Part shown: one piece after another, positions 1 through 8,832 of the stretch
Position numbering within the stretch: position 1 is the first letter of the stretch
How the letters are laid out: each line of letters opens with the position of its first letter
DNA from: Bdellovibrionales bacterium RIFOXYD12_FULL_39_22
GTDB lineage: Bacteria; Bdellovibrionota; Bacteriovoracia; Bacteriovoracales; Bacteriovoracaceae
Length of the DNA: 64,000 nt
Direction: 5' to 3'
Assembly (NCBI GenBank): GCA_001770205.1
Contig: MEQL01000039.1
Location: forward strand, 136,787 to 200,786
The notes under the pieces: generated by a model
The model's input: only the letters and a program-made list of their open reading frames with translations
Databases searched by the model: none
Told to the model about the DNA's origin: nothing
Made by a program: the position numbers and the translations under genes

Positions 1-2649
1 AATATCGCATTGGAACAAGTAGTAAATAGTAGTGAAGCAGGTTTTAGAATTAGGGCCATTTTTCGTTATAAAATAAATGATCAAACAATAGTGTCGCGTG
101 ACGAGGATTTTGTCTGGGCCGGGAATGCCGATTCTTGTGCAAATAGCACTGGAGTTCCCATCTCCATGACGGGGATTGGGCCGGGAGAGAGTACGTCCAA
201 TTACATATATGCAAATCGCCTGTTTAGTAGTGATATCGAAGCAATAGATAATGAGCCTGTTGCTCCCCCGCCATCTTCCGATAGTATAATTCAGATGGCC
301 AAGATCCATATGTTTGGAGGGGAAGAGATAACAACTGCATCAGGTGCCCATGGCTTTCAGACAGATGTTGATAAGCTTGAAAGCTTTGCTTGCAATGACA
401 TGGAATACCGACCGCCAAGCGTTTCATCTGCCAATCGAATATATCGGGATTTTAGGGCACTCGCTACGGTAATTCATTCACCAGCATTGGGTAAATCAAA
501 ATTTCTACCAACCCACGTCAACGTATGTAAAGGAAGCAGTTGCATATTAAGTGCTGCCACCAATCCAGGTGTTTCCGTAGGATTTTTAAAGATGCCTCAG
601 GATGTTACAAATCAATTTGATTTTTCCCCCACTGGAAATGCCTTTCAAAATGGCGCAGAAAATATCGAAGATTTTGCAAATAACACGCTTAACTTTTTTC
701 TATACATCGATGACAATGGCGCTATTAGAAATAGGTCCGTATCTCAAGGCAACAACATTTGCCGTGCTGCTTGCGCTGGATATGATAAGGAAAGTAATTT
801 CTATAAAGCAGGTATTTGCTACAATGTCTATGCCGCTTCCGGTGGAACGGTTAGACGGGAATGTTCCGAAACGCATCGAGTTGCCTGTAGTGCCTGCTTT
901 ATGAAGGCATGTGGAACACTGGCCATCGATACTTGGGGCCATTTGGATGATTTAGATCAGCACCCTGAACCACTAGATGGAATTGTTCCAGAATACACCG
1001 TCGGCGAGGCCAGCGAGAGCGACTATCTATCGGCAGGATCTCAATTGTTTTCAAAACAAACAACGGCCGGTTGCTTAACAGCTCGCTTTGATGGCAGTAA
1101 AATTATTAGTATCAACAGAGTTGATTGTGGCCAGAACAAAAAATCACTCTGCTTTTATCATGGCAAATTTCGAGTATTAAGTGCAACGTCCGCCTTCCAA
1201 AACAGCAGTACTCTTTGCTATGAACAAGGCCAAATCACGCCTTCCTCCGGAAGTAGCATTTATGATGAAATGTTAGCAACTTTTCAGGAGTTAACAGGCC
1301 CCCTTCCTTCCGGGGATATGGTGGCAGTTGCCAGCGGAAAAATCGATATACCGGGATTGAATATTGCTAATCCATCTTTGGCGCAGATAAAAAGCACTCT
1401 TAATGCTGCCTGCCTGGTACACGACAATAGTTCTGGATTTAACAAAAATCTTTCATCGGTACAAAACCATATTAACTCTAGCGCAATAAGTCCTTGCGCG
1501 GCCAACACTCCCTTTATGAATTTATCTGGAATGGGAATATTTATTTCTCCGGCAACGGGCCAAAATGACAATGAAAATATTTTTGGAAATAAAGGAGTGG
1601 CCAGTGATAATTTTTGGATTAATCTTGTGGCCGACGGCCAAGGATATATCTACGCCCCTCCTCCGGCCTGGAAAGGTAGTGGAGCTCATCTTTTTGCGTT
1701 CTATTATGATATTTTCTCGCGTCCGCATATGAGATATTACAATCCGGAGTGGGCATCACATATAGACAGCACAAGCAATATGTATGTTCTGGCCCATGAT
1801 TTGGGACATGTGGGAGTTGTACCAGTCAGAAATGATAACGCTGCTTTTGAAACACTCTGTTTTGATCCTAACAGCAAACAATATAAAATAATAAATACTA
1901 CCTCCACTGACAACACTGATGCTGATTTACGCTGTAGAAATGATGACAAATTATTCCTTCCCCCCATTTCCTCTCTGGCCTGGCAAAAAAACATGCTTGA
2001 GATTAGTGAGAATATGGATGAATATGCCTTCCCTAATCCAAGTTCTGCCATTCAACCACTTCCAGCACGAGTAAATATCACCTCCGGAAATCCTGCTCCA
2101 TATTGGAAAATGTCCAACACCTCTTTAATCGATAAAATAGATGGCCACAGCAATAAAAGTTGGAAACTAATGAGGCTAACAAATATATTTAACAACGACC
2201 TCTTTTTTATTGAAATTACAACAACGAGTGGAGTTAATTCTGTTTGTAAATTTACTGAGGGAGTGGATGCAGTCTATAACAATGCCGCCGTACCACCTAC
2301 TTTAATTACTCCGGCCCAAAATGCAAAATGTGAAAAGAATTCAAACGCAAGCGGAGCTATATATGTGGCCTGTTCTAAGCAGACTACCGGTGAAATTTAT
2401 TTCAATGAAGTCCCGGCCGCTGATAGATATGCTTGTGCCTTCTCTGGAAGTGCAGATCCTGACACCCCAATGAATGAGTGTCAAATGTCTGCCAGTCCAA
2501 ATTTTGCAGCACCAGCGTCCTATTGTGCAAGTGGAGATAGCTTTGTAAATTTTAGTCAAATTAGAAATGATAGTAATTTTGCACTACAGGTTATGTGGAT
2601 GCAAAAGATATTTTCTGCCAACGGAAGTTTGATATACATTGGCGATTAA
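1..2649 (+). CDS. Large Cys-rich surface/pilus-associated protein (5' end outside window)
   Basis: The reading frame is open from the first base (codons before the TTG at 10 are also sense), so this is the C-terminal ~882 residues of a longer protein. It is rich in Ser, Asn and paired Cys and has no membrane segment in the visible part, as expected for an exported, disulfide-stabilised protein. Segments with spaced Cys followed by KSLCFY recall C-type-lectin-like folds, but I cannot confirm that. It ends 15 bp before a gene with a prepilin signal, so the two probably form one operon. A minor-pilin tip adhesin or PilY1-like role is an inference from position only; the missing N-terminus would show whether it carries a prepilin motif or a Sec signal. 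Confidence 0.6.
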   Translation, partial: NIALEQVVNSSEAGFRIRAIFRYKINDQTIVSRDEDFVWAGNADSCANSTGVPISMTGIGPGESTSNYIYANRLFSSDIEAIDNEPVAPPPSSDSIIQMAKIHMFGGEEITTASGAHGFQTDVDKLESFACNDMEYRPPSVSSANRIYRDFRALATVIHSPALGKSKFLPTHVNVCKGSSCILSAATNPGVSVGFLKMPQDVTNQFDFSPTGNAFQNGAENIEDFANNTLNFFLYIDDNGAIRNRSVSQGNNICRAACAGYDKESNFYKAGICYNVYAASGGTVRRECSETHRVACSACFMKACGTLAIDTWGHLDDLDQHPEPLDGIVPEYTVGEASESDYLSAGSQLFSKQTTAGCLTARFDGSKIISINRVDCGQNKKSLCFYHGKFRVLSATSAFQNSSTLCYEQGQITPSSGSSIYDEMLATFQELTGPLPSGDMVAVASGKIDIPGLNIANPSLAQIKSTLNAACLVHDNSSGFNKNLSSVQNHINSSAISPCAANTPFMNLSGMGIFISPATGQNDNENIFGNKGVASDNFWINLVADGQGYIYAPPPAWKGSGAHLFAFYYDIFSRPHMRYYNPEWASHIDSTSNMYVLAHDLGHVGVVPVRNDNAAFETLCFDPNSKQYKIINTTSTDNTDADLRCRNDDKLFLPPISSLAWQKNMLEISENMDEYAFPNPSSAIQPLPARVNITSGNPAPYWKMSNTSLIDKIDGHSNKSWKLMRLTNIFNNDLFFIEITTTSGVNSVCKFTEGVDAVYNNAAVPPTLITPAQNAKCEKNSNASGAIYVACSKQTTGEIYFNEVPAADRYACAFSGSADPDTPMNECQMSASPNFAAPASYCASGDSFVNFSQIRNDSNFALQVMWMQKIFSANGSLIYIGD

Positions 2650-2664
2650 AAGGGGCATCGAGAG

Positions 2665-3582
2665 ATGAAAGAGAGCAATCATGTTCAAATATTAAAACCA
2701 TGTAGCTATAGTGAGAAAAACGCCAAAGGTTTTTCTCTTATCGAATTATTGGCCACGATTGCTATTTCCGGAATTATGATGTTGGGAATGCTAAATTTTA
2801 TAAATTATTCAAATAAACAATCTGGCATTGCGCGCAACGAAGATCGTCTACAGGGGATAGTTGGCCTAGTAATGGGAAAAATCATTCCCAAAAGTAGCTC
2901 TGGCCTGCGTTATGAATTGTTTGATCAAGTTGGAACCTACATGATGCAAGGCCCAGAATTTACCCCCAAAAATGCGCCGGCAGATTCAAACAATTTACCA
3001 CTTGCGGTTATTGATCCAGGCCTAAAAGTAAATAGTTTTACACTGCCACGCTATAAAATTAAACTTGAAAATGGTCTATTTAATAAAAGAACACATGGTT
3101 TTTTGGCCACTCGCTGTATCAGCGAAAATGCTGACATTGCACTATACGGAGGAACACAAACCGCCAATGAAATTAAAAATCTGATCAAAAACACAAGCAC
3201 CGTGCCATTTTTTAAAAGTCTCGGAGGAAGCTATCAGATTAAATGTTGTCAAATCGATGGGCCAGATAATTGTATTTCTCCCGACAACAATCATCGAGTG
3301 CGTATTTTTTATGCTAATTATGACGACGCAAGTTCCGGACTATCTATCCAGGTTTTTCCCACAAAGGATGATTTGAAATTTGTTTTGGGAGTTGGTTTCG
3401 CGCTTTACTTTACTCCCTCAAATGGTGCCATTCCGAATGGATATGAAATTAACTCTTTTCTTATTAGGCGGCCAAGAACTGAAACACAGTTGATATCTGG
3501 AGGGGATACTATCTCTCTTTTTTGGCGCAGATCATATAGTATACCCAATGTTATGTCCGGCCGAGGTGTAATGATGCTTTAA
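2665..3582 (+). CDS. Prepilin-type N-terminal domain protein (PilW-like minor pilin)
   Basis: A 305-residue protein with a classic type III (prepilin) signal: basic leader, then KGFSLIELL where PilD-type peptidase would cut after Gly, leaving N-methyl-Phe and the conserved Glu at +5. The hydrophobic helix (about residues 25-45) follows. The body is larger than a major pilin (about 260 residues after cleavage) and has a CC pair near residue 193, which fits PilW/GspJ-type minor pilins. It lies 15 bp after the Cys-rich protein and probably works with it in a type IV pilus or pseudopilus tip. The assembly ATPases and platform lie about 38 kb away at 41839-46002. Pilin-like identity is firm; the exact subtype is inferred. 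Confidence 0.85.
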   Translation: MKESNHVQILKPCSYSEKNAKGFSLIELLATIAISGIMMLGMLNFINYSNKQSGIARNEDRLQGIVGLVMGKIIPKSSSGLRYELFDQVGTYMMQGPEFTPKNAPADSNNLPLAVIDPGLKVNSFTLPRYKIKLENGLFNKRTHGFLATRCISENADIALYGGTQTANEIKNLIKNTSTVPFFKSLGGSYQIKCCQIDGPDNCISPDNNHRVRIFYANYDDASSGLSIQVFPTKDDLKFVLGVGFALYFTPSNGAIPNGYEINSFLIRRPRTETQLISGGDTISLFWRRSYSIPNVMSGRGVMML

Positions 3583-3668
3583 GATTTTTGAAGATTATTA
3601 TTAATGCCCTATTTTTCAATTTGCTTACTAGAAAAATTTAATTATTATCATACAATTCAATTTAATAC

Positions 3669-3744
3669 GCCGATGTAGCTCAGTTGGTAGAGCAACGCTT
3701 TCGTAAAGCGTAGGTCTCCGGTTCGAGTCCGGTCATCGGCTCCA
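3669..3744 (+). tRNA. tRNA-Thr (anticodon CGT)
   Basis: Folds as a full cloverleaf. The acceptor stem is GCCGATG paired with CATCGGC. The D arm contains AGCTCAGTTGGTAGAGC, the anticodon stem ACGCT/AGCGT encloses loop TTCGTAA (anticodon CGT, reading ACG), and the T arm is CCGG-TTCGAGT-CCGG. Discriminator T and an encoded CCA complete the 76 nt. It stands alone between a pilin gene and an amidohydrolase gene. Confidence 0.97.
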
Positions 3745-3917
3745 TGCTTTTTTTTCGTCATTTAACCAATGAAAAACATTCAATTTACCACCAGCGATAA
3801 TTTTCGAGGGGCTAAATGTTGCTCATGATTTTTCAGAAATTATTGGCAGATTTTGAAATATTAGTACTGGGTTGCAAATGTTTGATCTAATACCTTAAAT
3901 CCTGTTATATTTAAAAC

Positions 3918-4685
3918 ATGAAACAAAATATTCTTGCTGTAAATATGCCAGTCACTCTATCGATTACTAAAAATCTCGAGAGTATTTCACATGCTATTCA
4001 ATTTGCGCAAAGTGGAGATATTGTAATCTTCCCAGAAGGCGCGATTTCGGGATATTCAGATAGTATGAATTTTTTGACAAAAATCGATCTCGTCGAATGC
4101 GAAAAAGGTTTTCAATTTTTAAGAGATTCAGCAAAAGCTAAAAATATTATGATATGGGCAGGATCGGCAATAAAAGAAAATGAGCATTGGTTTAATGCTG
4201 CAATCGGATTCATGAATGATGGAAATATTAAAACATATCTAAAGATTAATCTGGCAAATGTAGAGCGTGGTTTTTTTGATACAGGAAAAGAGCTTTCGGT
4301 CTTTTCAATAAAACCAAATCTCATCTTAGGTATTCAAATATGTAGAGAATTGAAATTTCCCGAGCAGTGGGGACTATTAGCACGCCTTGGTGCTAATCTT
4401 ATTATCCATCTAAATAATGCGGTTGGTGATTCTGAAATTTATGATATTTGGAGAAGTCATTTAATTAGTCGAGCAGCTGAAACTCAACGTTTTGTAATTA
4501 GCGTGAATAATGCCGGAAGCGCACAAAAATGTCCCACGATCATCATAGATCCTCACGGGAAGGTTCTCGCGGAGATTAATTCAGATAAATTGGAATTTGC
4601 CAGAGTTGAAATTGATTTGACTAAGGTTTCTAATTCTTTATTGACTCAATGCCGAACTGATATTGTTTCAATTGTTAATCACTAG
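3918..4685 (+). CDS. Carbon-nitrogen hydrolase (nitrilase superfamily)
   Basis: 255 residues, the usual length for a single-domain nitrilase-superfamily amidase. The Glu-Lys-Cys catalytic triad is visible in its usual contexts: E40 in FPEGAISGY, K109 in TYLKINL and C142 in GIQICRELKFPEQWG. A second conserved block (NAGSAQKCPTIIIDPHG) sits near the C-terminus. The family hydrolyses or transfers amide and nitrile C-N bonds; the substrate cannot be told from sequence. No signal peptide, so cytoplasmic. It is monocistronic, lying between tRNA-Thr and the toxin-antitoxin pair on the other strand, and the surroundings give no pathway hint. Confidence 0.88.
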   Translation: MKQNILAVNMPVTLSITKNLESISHAIQFAQSGDIVIFPEGAISGYSDSMNFLTKIDLVECEKGFQFLRDSAKAKNIMIWAGSAIKENEHWFNAAIGFMNDGNIKTYLKINLANVERGFFDTGKELSVFSIKPNLILGIQICRELKFPEQWGLLARLGANLIIHLNNAVGDSEIYDIWRSHLISRAAETQRFVISVNNAGSAQKCPTIIIDPHGKVLAEINSDKLEFARVEIDLTKVSNSLLTQCRTDIVSIVNH

Positions 4686-4843
4686 CGAACAGGCAAATTT
4701 TTCATTGCAATTAAATTTGCTCTACTCAGGATGGGACATATACCAACCGATCTTTTTACTTTTGATCCGTATGTTCTTACACACGGCCAGGTTCTTTTTG
4801 AGTTTTATCTTTTCATTACAAAAATAATCAGAAACTATATCGC

Positions 4844-5140
4844 TTATGCAGCCTTTTGCCTTTTGAAGGTGAACGAAACATCAAGAACAAGAGCAATCTT
4901 GGCCAGAAAATCAAAGCTAACCTCACTTACCAATCCAGACTCCATTCTGGCAATGGCCGGTTGTTTTGTTTTAACCATTTGAGCAAGCTCTGCCTGAGAA
5001 ACTCCTTGCTCGATTCTAGATTTTTTAAGTTTATCAATTAGCTTTTTTTTCTGCTGAATTATGGCCATTTCCAGCTCTGATAGGCCTAGAAATGTTCCAA
5101 ATTCCTTAGAGTTTTTAAATCTTTTTTGAGTCTCTTTCAT
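4844..5140 (-). CDS. HigA-like antitoxin, XRE-type helix-turn-helix
   Basis: 98 residues with a central Cro/C1-type helix-turn-helix (SRIEQGVSQAELAQMVKTKQ, about residues 41-60) followed by PAIARMESG, the recognition-helix region typical of XRE regulators. It overlaps the upstream toxin gene by 4 bp (ATGA), so the two are translationally coupled in toxin-first order, which is the HigBA arrangement. Family members bind the toxin and repress their own promoter. The palindrome at 6195-6218 is the natural operator candidate, but it is now separated from this gene by a group II intron. Confidence 0.85.
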   Translation of the reverse strand: MKETQKRFKNSKEFGTFLGLSELEMAIIQQKKKLIDKLKKSRIEQGVSQAELAQMVKTKQPAIARMESGLVSEVSFDFLAKIALVLDVSFTFKRQKAA

Positions 5141-5457
5141 ACGCTTAGGCTCCTAATTCTACTTCTCAGTAGATCGACCGTTCTTTTATCTATGGCCTGT
5201 TTCTTTTTTGAACAGGCGTGGACGATATAGATCGCATCATCAATTTTTATAAAATAAAACACTCTAAACTCACCTGCCCGGCCAGATAATCGCAGCTCAT
5301 GTAGGCCACTTGCTATCGAGGTCAACGGGCGAGAAATTGGCATTCCCAAAGATTTGCCACAGGAAAGATCATCAAAAAGAGCGTAAACATCCGCCATCAA
5401 TTCTCTTGGCCCATCTCTTAACTCTTTCTTCGCTTGTTTAAGAACAACAATTTCCAT
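5137..5457 (-). CDS. HigB/RelE-family toxin (phage Gp49-like), start codon interrupted by a group II intron
   Basis: 106 residues with the hallmarks of the Gp49-like/HigB mRNA interferase family: N-terminal KQAKKELRD, central GLHELRLSGRAGEFRVFY with conserved basic residues, and a C-terminal KKKQAIDK run. It should cleave ribosome-bound mRNA and be neutralised by the downstream HTH antitoxin. The intron's 3' end ends in CGAT, so its last two bases (AT) supply the first two letters of the present ATG. If the intron splices, the upstream exon ending TTAT joins GGAAATT and rebuilds ATG with the same codons. A GGGGGG run at 5470-5475, inside the intron, could act as a distant ribosome binding site on unspliced RNA. 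Confidence 0.85.
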   Translation of the reverse strand: MEIVVLKQAKKELRDGPRELMADVYALFDDLSCGKSLGMPISRPLTSIASGLHELRLSGRAGEFRVFYFIKIDDAIYIVHACSKKKQAIDKRTVDLLRSRIRSLSV

Positions 5458-6186
5458 CGAGTAGAATTACCCCCCAAACCTTATAAGTGTCTAGTGGTAA
5501 AACCCTCACAGATCCGTACGTGCGAATTTCCCGCATACGGCTCTTCAAAGTTTGTTTCAATTTGCTTGTTCTTTTTATCGAGTCGTTTTTGGTTCTCATT
5601 TTGATCTCCCAATAAAATTTTCTCCTACAAACCTATCCTTGATCCTTGTTGTTTCTTTACTCATTTTACCCGGATCTGTGTCTGGATGAGAAACTCGGAT
5701 TAAGGATCAAACTCTGTCGATCCCTTCGCTCCATGTCCATTACGACACTTCCTTGCTACTATGAATCGATCTGACTTCCAATTGAAGAATTTTGTTCGTC
5801 TTGAAATTGTCTTTTTTGATGTCACAGTTAAACATCTTGTTCCTCTCCAGTTGGATCTCCTAGGTCCCTATACCAACCATCGCCACATGCCATGCTCTCG
5901 GACCCCGGAAGGGGTAAGTTAATTGCTCAACCTACTATTGCCTTCGCACACATCATACAGTCTCGGCCCCTTCGACTCAGACCTATCTTTCGAAGCTGTA
6001 TTGCTTAAGGGTGATTGTCCCCACCCAATGGCCTATGGATCTCTCTGTCTACGCTTACCAATCTTCGTTACCTAAACTGGCCAAGACTCGATACATGGCC
6101 TCCATTACGAGCTACCATGGCCGGACTTGGTGGTCTTGTGTAAGGTCACCGCACCAGCAGATCGATATAAGTTGCGCCTAGTGCAC
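5456..6186 (-). mobile_element. Group II intron lacking an intron-encoded protein (ORF-less), inserted in the toxin start codon
   Basis: On the minus strand the segment ends with a textbook 34-nt domain V at 5510-5543 (GAGCCGTATGCGGG, then CGCACGTACGG), followed by a domain VI-like stretch and the 3' terminus CTACTCGAT, a very common group II 3' end. The 5' end is taken as GTGCAC at 6186, close to the GUGYG consensus; a GTGCGG about 35 nt inside is the alternative. The roughly 730 nt span matches a ribozyme without its reverse transcriptase. A short ATG frame running into domain V encodes ...SRMREIRTYGSV, the peptide typically produced when domain V is translated, so the protein appears lost. 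Splicing would need a maturase supplied in trans or self-splicing. Confidence 0.85.
5510..5543 (-). ncRNA. Group II intron domain V (catalytic hairpin)
   Basis: Exactly 34 nt, beginning GAGCCGT with the AGC catalytic triad and ending CGTACGGATCT. The two arms GCCGTATGCG and CGCACGTACGG pair around a GGAAATT-containing loop, with the usual two-base bulge on the 3' arm. No departure that would abolish catalysis is obvious. This is the strongest single piece of evidence for the intron. Confidence 0.9.
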
Positions 6187-6222
6187 ATAATTACCAATAT
6201 AACAGATTTGTTATATTGTCAA
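6187..6222 (-). promoter_or_regulatory. Probable promoter and operator of the toxin-antitoxin pair (intron 5' exon)
   Basis: A perfect 10-bp inverted repeat with a 4-bp spacer (CAATATAACA at 6195-6204, TGTTATATTG at 6209-6218) overlaps a minus-strand TTGACA (6217-6222) and TATATT (6196-6201), 15 bp apart. Such palindromes overlapping the promoter are where HigA-type antitoxins autorepress. After removal of the intron the toxin ATG would lie about 10 bp from the -10 box, implying a nearly leaderless transcript. The promoter spacing is shorter than the optimal 17 bp. Confidence 0.5.
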
Positions 6223-6628
6223 TAACAAATGTAAGCTGATGAATTTCGGCAACAATGCTTAAAACTTATCCGAACAATGCGACTTTTTTATATCCTCTCT
6301 ACCTTAAATGTCTTAATATTTGCAACGTTCTAAAAAATGGATTGTCTGTTTGCTCATGGGTTTCCGCCACTTTCTGTTCTAGGGCCCTAACTCTATTAGG
6401 AGTTGCGCATAAAGAATTGTTACAACTAAGTTATAGGTAAAATTTCAGGGGGTCTTCGTCAGAAATATTTGCTCATCTTGTGATGCACGAATAATATCGA
6501 ATCACTTCCATAAAACGATGCCGGCAACTGTTCTGGCAAACCAACCGCATATTTTTTACACACTTCATAGACAAAAATAGTTGAACAGGCTAATGCTTGC
6601 AGCAATTCAATTAATAGTGGAGACGATT
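6223..6628. other. Intergenic region without recognisable gene
   Basis: About 400 bp between the toxin-antitoxin promoter and the coiled-coil gene. The only open frame (61 codons on the plus strand) has no ribosome binding site and no family resemblance. I see no transposase remnant, no tRNA, and no direct repeats flanking the intron/toxin block. Confidence 0.5.
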
Positions 6629-6940
6629 ATGATTAAAGATATAGTAAAAAATGTTTCAAAGGCCATCGATGAAGGATTTAATTTTAGTCAATATATCTCT
6701 GTGGATAAAAACTGGAACATTTGCCTAACGGATGAAAAACCTCAAAACGCTAAATTCAACTTGGGAAAAGCTAATATTTGTTGGGAAGGAAAAAAAATCA
6801 GACAAGAAAAAAAATTAAAGGCCACCCAAGAACAACTTGCTAACGTTTACGGCCTGGCACTGAAAACAGATGTTGAGCGTCTTGAAAAAGAAATCGCGGC
6901 AATAAAAAGAAAAAGCAAAACACACATCACTACCAAATAA
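6629..6940 (+). CDS. Small coiled-coil protein with phasin-like C-terminus
   Basis: 103 residues from an ATG at 6629, chosen over the in-frame upstream ATG at 6581 because GTGGAG lies just before it. The C-terminal third (LANVYGLALKTDVERLEKEI) resembles the motif of PhaF/PhaI-type polyhydroxyalkanoate-associated proteins, in which a 'L.. toxins-free' helix is followed by DVE-L--KI and a Lys-rich tail. The rest is Lys/Glu-rich and likely helical. No PHA synthesis gene is in the window, so a granule role is only a suggestion; it could equally be a generic coiled-coil or nucleoid-type protein. Confidence 0.5.
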   Translation: MIKDIVKNVSKAIDEGFNFSQYISVDKNWNICLTDEKPQNAKFNLGKANICWEGKKIRQEKKLKATQEQLANVYGLALKTDVERLEKEIAAIKRKSKTHITTK

Positions 6941-7131
6941 AGCAAATTAGGCATTAACGTTACCGTTCAGCAATTTCATAAATTCATGGCAACAGAACAC
7001 TCTTTCCGGTTAAGATCGGATCGGCCAATTATAATTTTTACAGACCGACCAATTGACATTCTCTTTTAGAATATTAGGTGCTACATCGTCTTTCTGTTTC
7101 AACTTCTTATTAACAAATTACGGAGGTTTTT

Positions 7132-8760
7132 GTGTTTCAGACTATTTTCAATCTAATTGTTGCTCTCTTTTTGTTTTCCCTACTATCTTTTTCCACCAGC
7201 GCTAGCGAACTTACTACTGAACAAAAACTAAGCGATTTTGAACAGCTTGTCTCAAGCATGAAATCTGGTTATGGCCCACTAAAATATAAGGAGGAATCGC
7301 GAGGAATCTCCATCGACGTTCTTGCCAAGTCTTATAGCGAAAAAATAAGAGAAACTAAAAGTAACGGAGCGTTTTATTATCTTATTGTAAAATTTGTTGC
7401 TGAATTTAAAGATTCTCACTTTTCGGCCTCACTTCCAACTTCTCACCGCGCCAACCTCGGATTTATTTGTGACATGGTGGAAGGAAAAATTTTAATTGCA
7501 GATATAAATCGCGATCGATTACCAGAGGAAAAATTTCCATTCAAGCGCGGCGATGAAATAATTTCTATGAACGGCCAGCCGATTGATTCTGCCTTAGAAG
7601 CGCTGATGCCATACATTAGCTCGGGGAATCTACTAACTCAAAAGAAAATGGCAACTTTTTTTCTCACTTCTCGACAAGGATCAACCCTTCCTGTTCCCAC
7701 AGAAAAAACTGCCAAATTTACCATTTCCAGCAACGGTAATATGGTCGAAACAGAAGTTGAGTGGATATTGAAGGGCCAATACTTTGATGAATATATTGCA
7801 CCCAAAACAGACAAATCTGGACACCTTAGAAATTCTACGGCAATGGATTTTGGATTAGTTTCAGTAAAGGATATCTGGAACTCTTTCCGCGATGAGAGCA
7901 TTGAGGCTGACTATCTCTGCTCTGGCACCACTCGAATAGCAATTCCGGAAAATAGCACCATAATTATGAAAGAACCCTTTGTTGCCTACTATCATCCAAC
8001 CGAAAAAGGGAATATTGGCTATTTAAGAATTCCTGATTACATGCCAGTTAATCCATCTACTGGTGATACAGAATTTGACTTACGCCTGGCACAGTATGAG
8101 TACGCCGTCTCTATTCTGGAAAAAAACACAACCGGACTAATTATCGATCAAGATCACAACTGCGGAGGCAGTGTTAGTTATTTAGAAGCAATCGTTAGTC
8201 TTTTTATGCCAACATCTTTTGCCCCAATGCAGTTTCAGCTTTTGGCCAGCAAGGCCAGCTATCTAACTTTTCTCACCTGGTTAAACAATTCTGATCAATA
8301 CACCATGGAATATGGCGAACTTCAAAGTGTTGCAGAAGTTGTTAAGCGTAATTGGCTAGATGGGAATTTTTTAACGTTTGAAAAAATTGCTCTGAGTGGA
8401 CAACTCTCCATTGCTCCAAATAACATTCGCTATACCCACCCTATCGTAATGTTGATTGACGAGCACTCTGGTTCCGGCGGCGATGCCTTCCCCTCTATGT
8501 TACAAGGATATGGACGCGCCAAACTTTTTGGTACTCGAACAATGGGTGCCGGTGGACATGTCTCGAGCGCTCCATCATTAAATTTTTCTGGAATTAGAGT
8601 TATGATGACAAAATCTCTTTTCTTTCGCCCTGATGGCGTACCGGTAGAGAACAATGGTGCTGTGCCAGATTACCACTACACCATAACTCGCAATGACTTT
8701 TTGAATGAATATCGTGAATATCAAAAAAGCTATCTCCAAGCTCTTTTTGACCTCCTCTAA
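7132..8760 (+). CDS. Secreted S41-family serine protease, CPAF-like
   Basis: 542 residues from GTG 7132, with GGAGG 5 bp upstream. A Sec signal peptide (about residues 1-25, ending SASE) sends it across the inner membrane. It combines a PDZ-like insert (residues ~115-150, KRGDEIISMNGQPID) with the S41 catalytic core. The active-site set matches chlamydial CPAF rather than CtpA: H96 in FKDSHFSAS, S448 in GSGGDAFPSML and E506 in PVENNGAVPD. The Lys of CtpA-type Ser-Lys dyads is absent, with GTRTMGAGG in its place. CPAF relatives are zymogens that cleave themselves and then other proteins. It is monocistronic and its targets are unknown. Confidence 0.85.
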   Translation: MFQTIFNLIVALFLFSLLSFSTSASELTTEQKLSDFEQLVSSMKSGYGPLKYKEESRGISIDVLAKSYSEKIRETKSNGAFYYLIVKFVAEFKDSHFSASLPTSHRANLGFICDMVEGKILIADINRDRLPEEKFPFKRGDEIISMNGQPIDSALEALMPYISSGNLLTQKKMATFFLTSRQGSTLPVPTEKTAKFTISSNGNMVETEVEWILKGQYFDEYIAPKTDKSGHLRNSTAMDFGLVSVKDIWNSFRDESIEADYLCSGTTRIAIPENSTIIMKEPFVAYYHPTEKGNIGYLRIPDYMPVNPSTGDTEFDLRLAQYEYAVSILEKNTTGLIIDQDHNCGGSVSYLEAIVSLFMPTSFAPMQFQLLASKASYLTFLTWLNNSDQYTMEYGELQSVAEVVKRNWLDGNFLTFEKIALSGQLSIAPNNIRYTHPIVMLIDEHSGSGGDAFPSMLQGYGRAKLFGTRTMGAGGHVSSAPSLNFSGIRVMMTKSLFFRPDGVPVENNGAVPDYHYTITRNDFLNEYREYQKSYLQALFDLL

Positions 8761-8783
8761 AAGACCTATACCGGGGTAGATCT

Positions 8784-8832
8784 GGCCAACATTTTTATTG
8801 AAGTTTTACATTGAAATTTTAGCATGTTGGCC
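8784..8832. terminator. 9-bp inverted repeat after the protease gene
   Basis: GGCCAACAT (8784-8792) and ATGTTGGCC (8824-8832) pair perfectly across a 31-nt AT-rich loop, starting 24 bp after the protease stop. There is no clear U-run after the 3' arm on the plus strand, so it may be a weak terminator or an mRNA 3'-end stabiliser rather than a standard intrinsic terminator. Confidence 0.3.

Noticed and set aside
4731..4982. 83-codon plus-strand frame overlapping the antitoxin
   Set aside because: Lies over the well-supported antitoxin on the other strand and has no start signal.
6255..6440. 61-codon open frame after the intron region
   Set aside because: No ribosome binding site, no family resemblance, and composition unlike the real genes around it.
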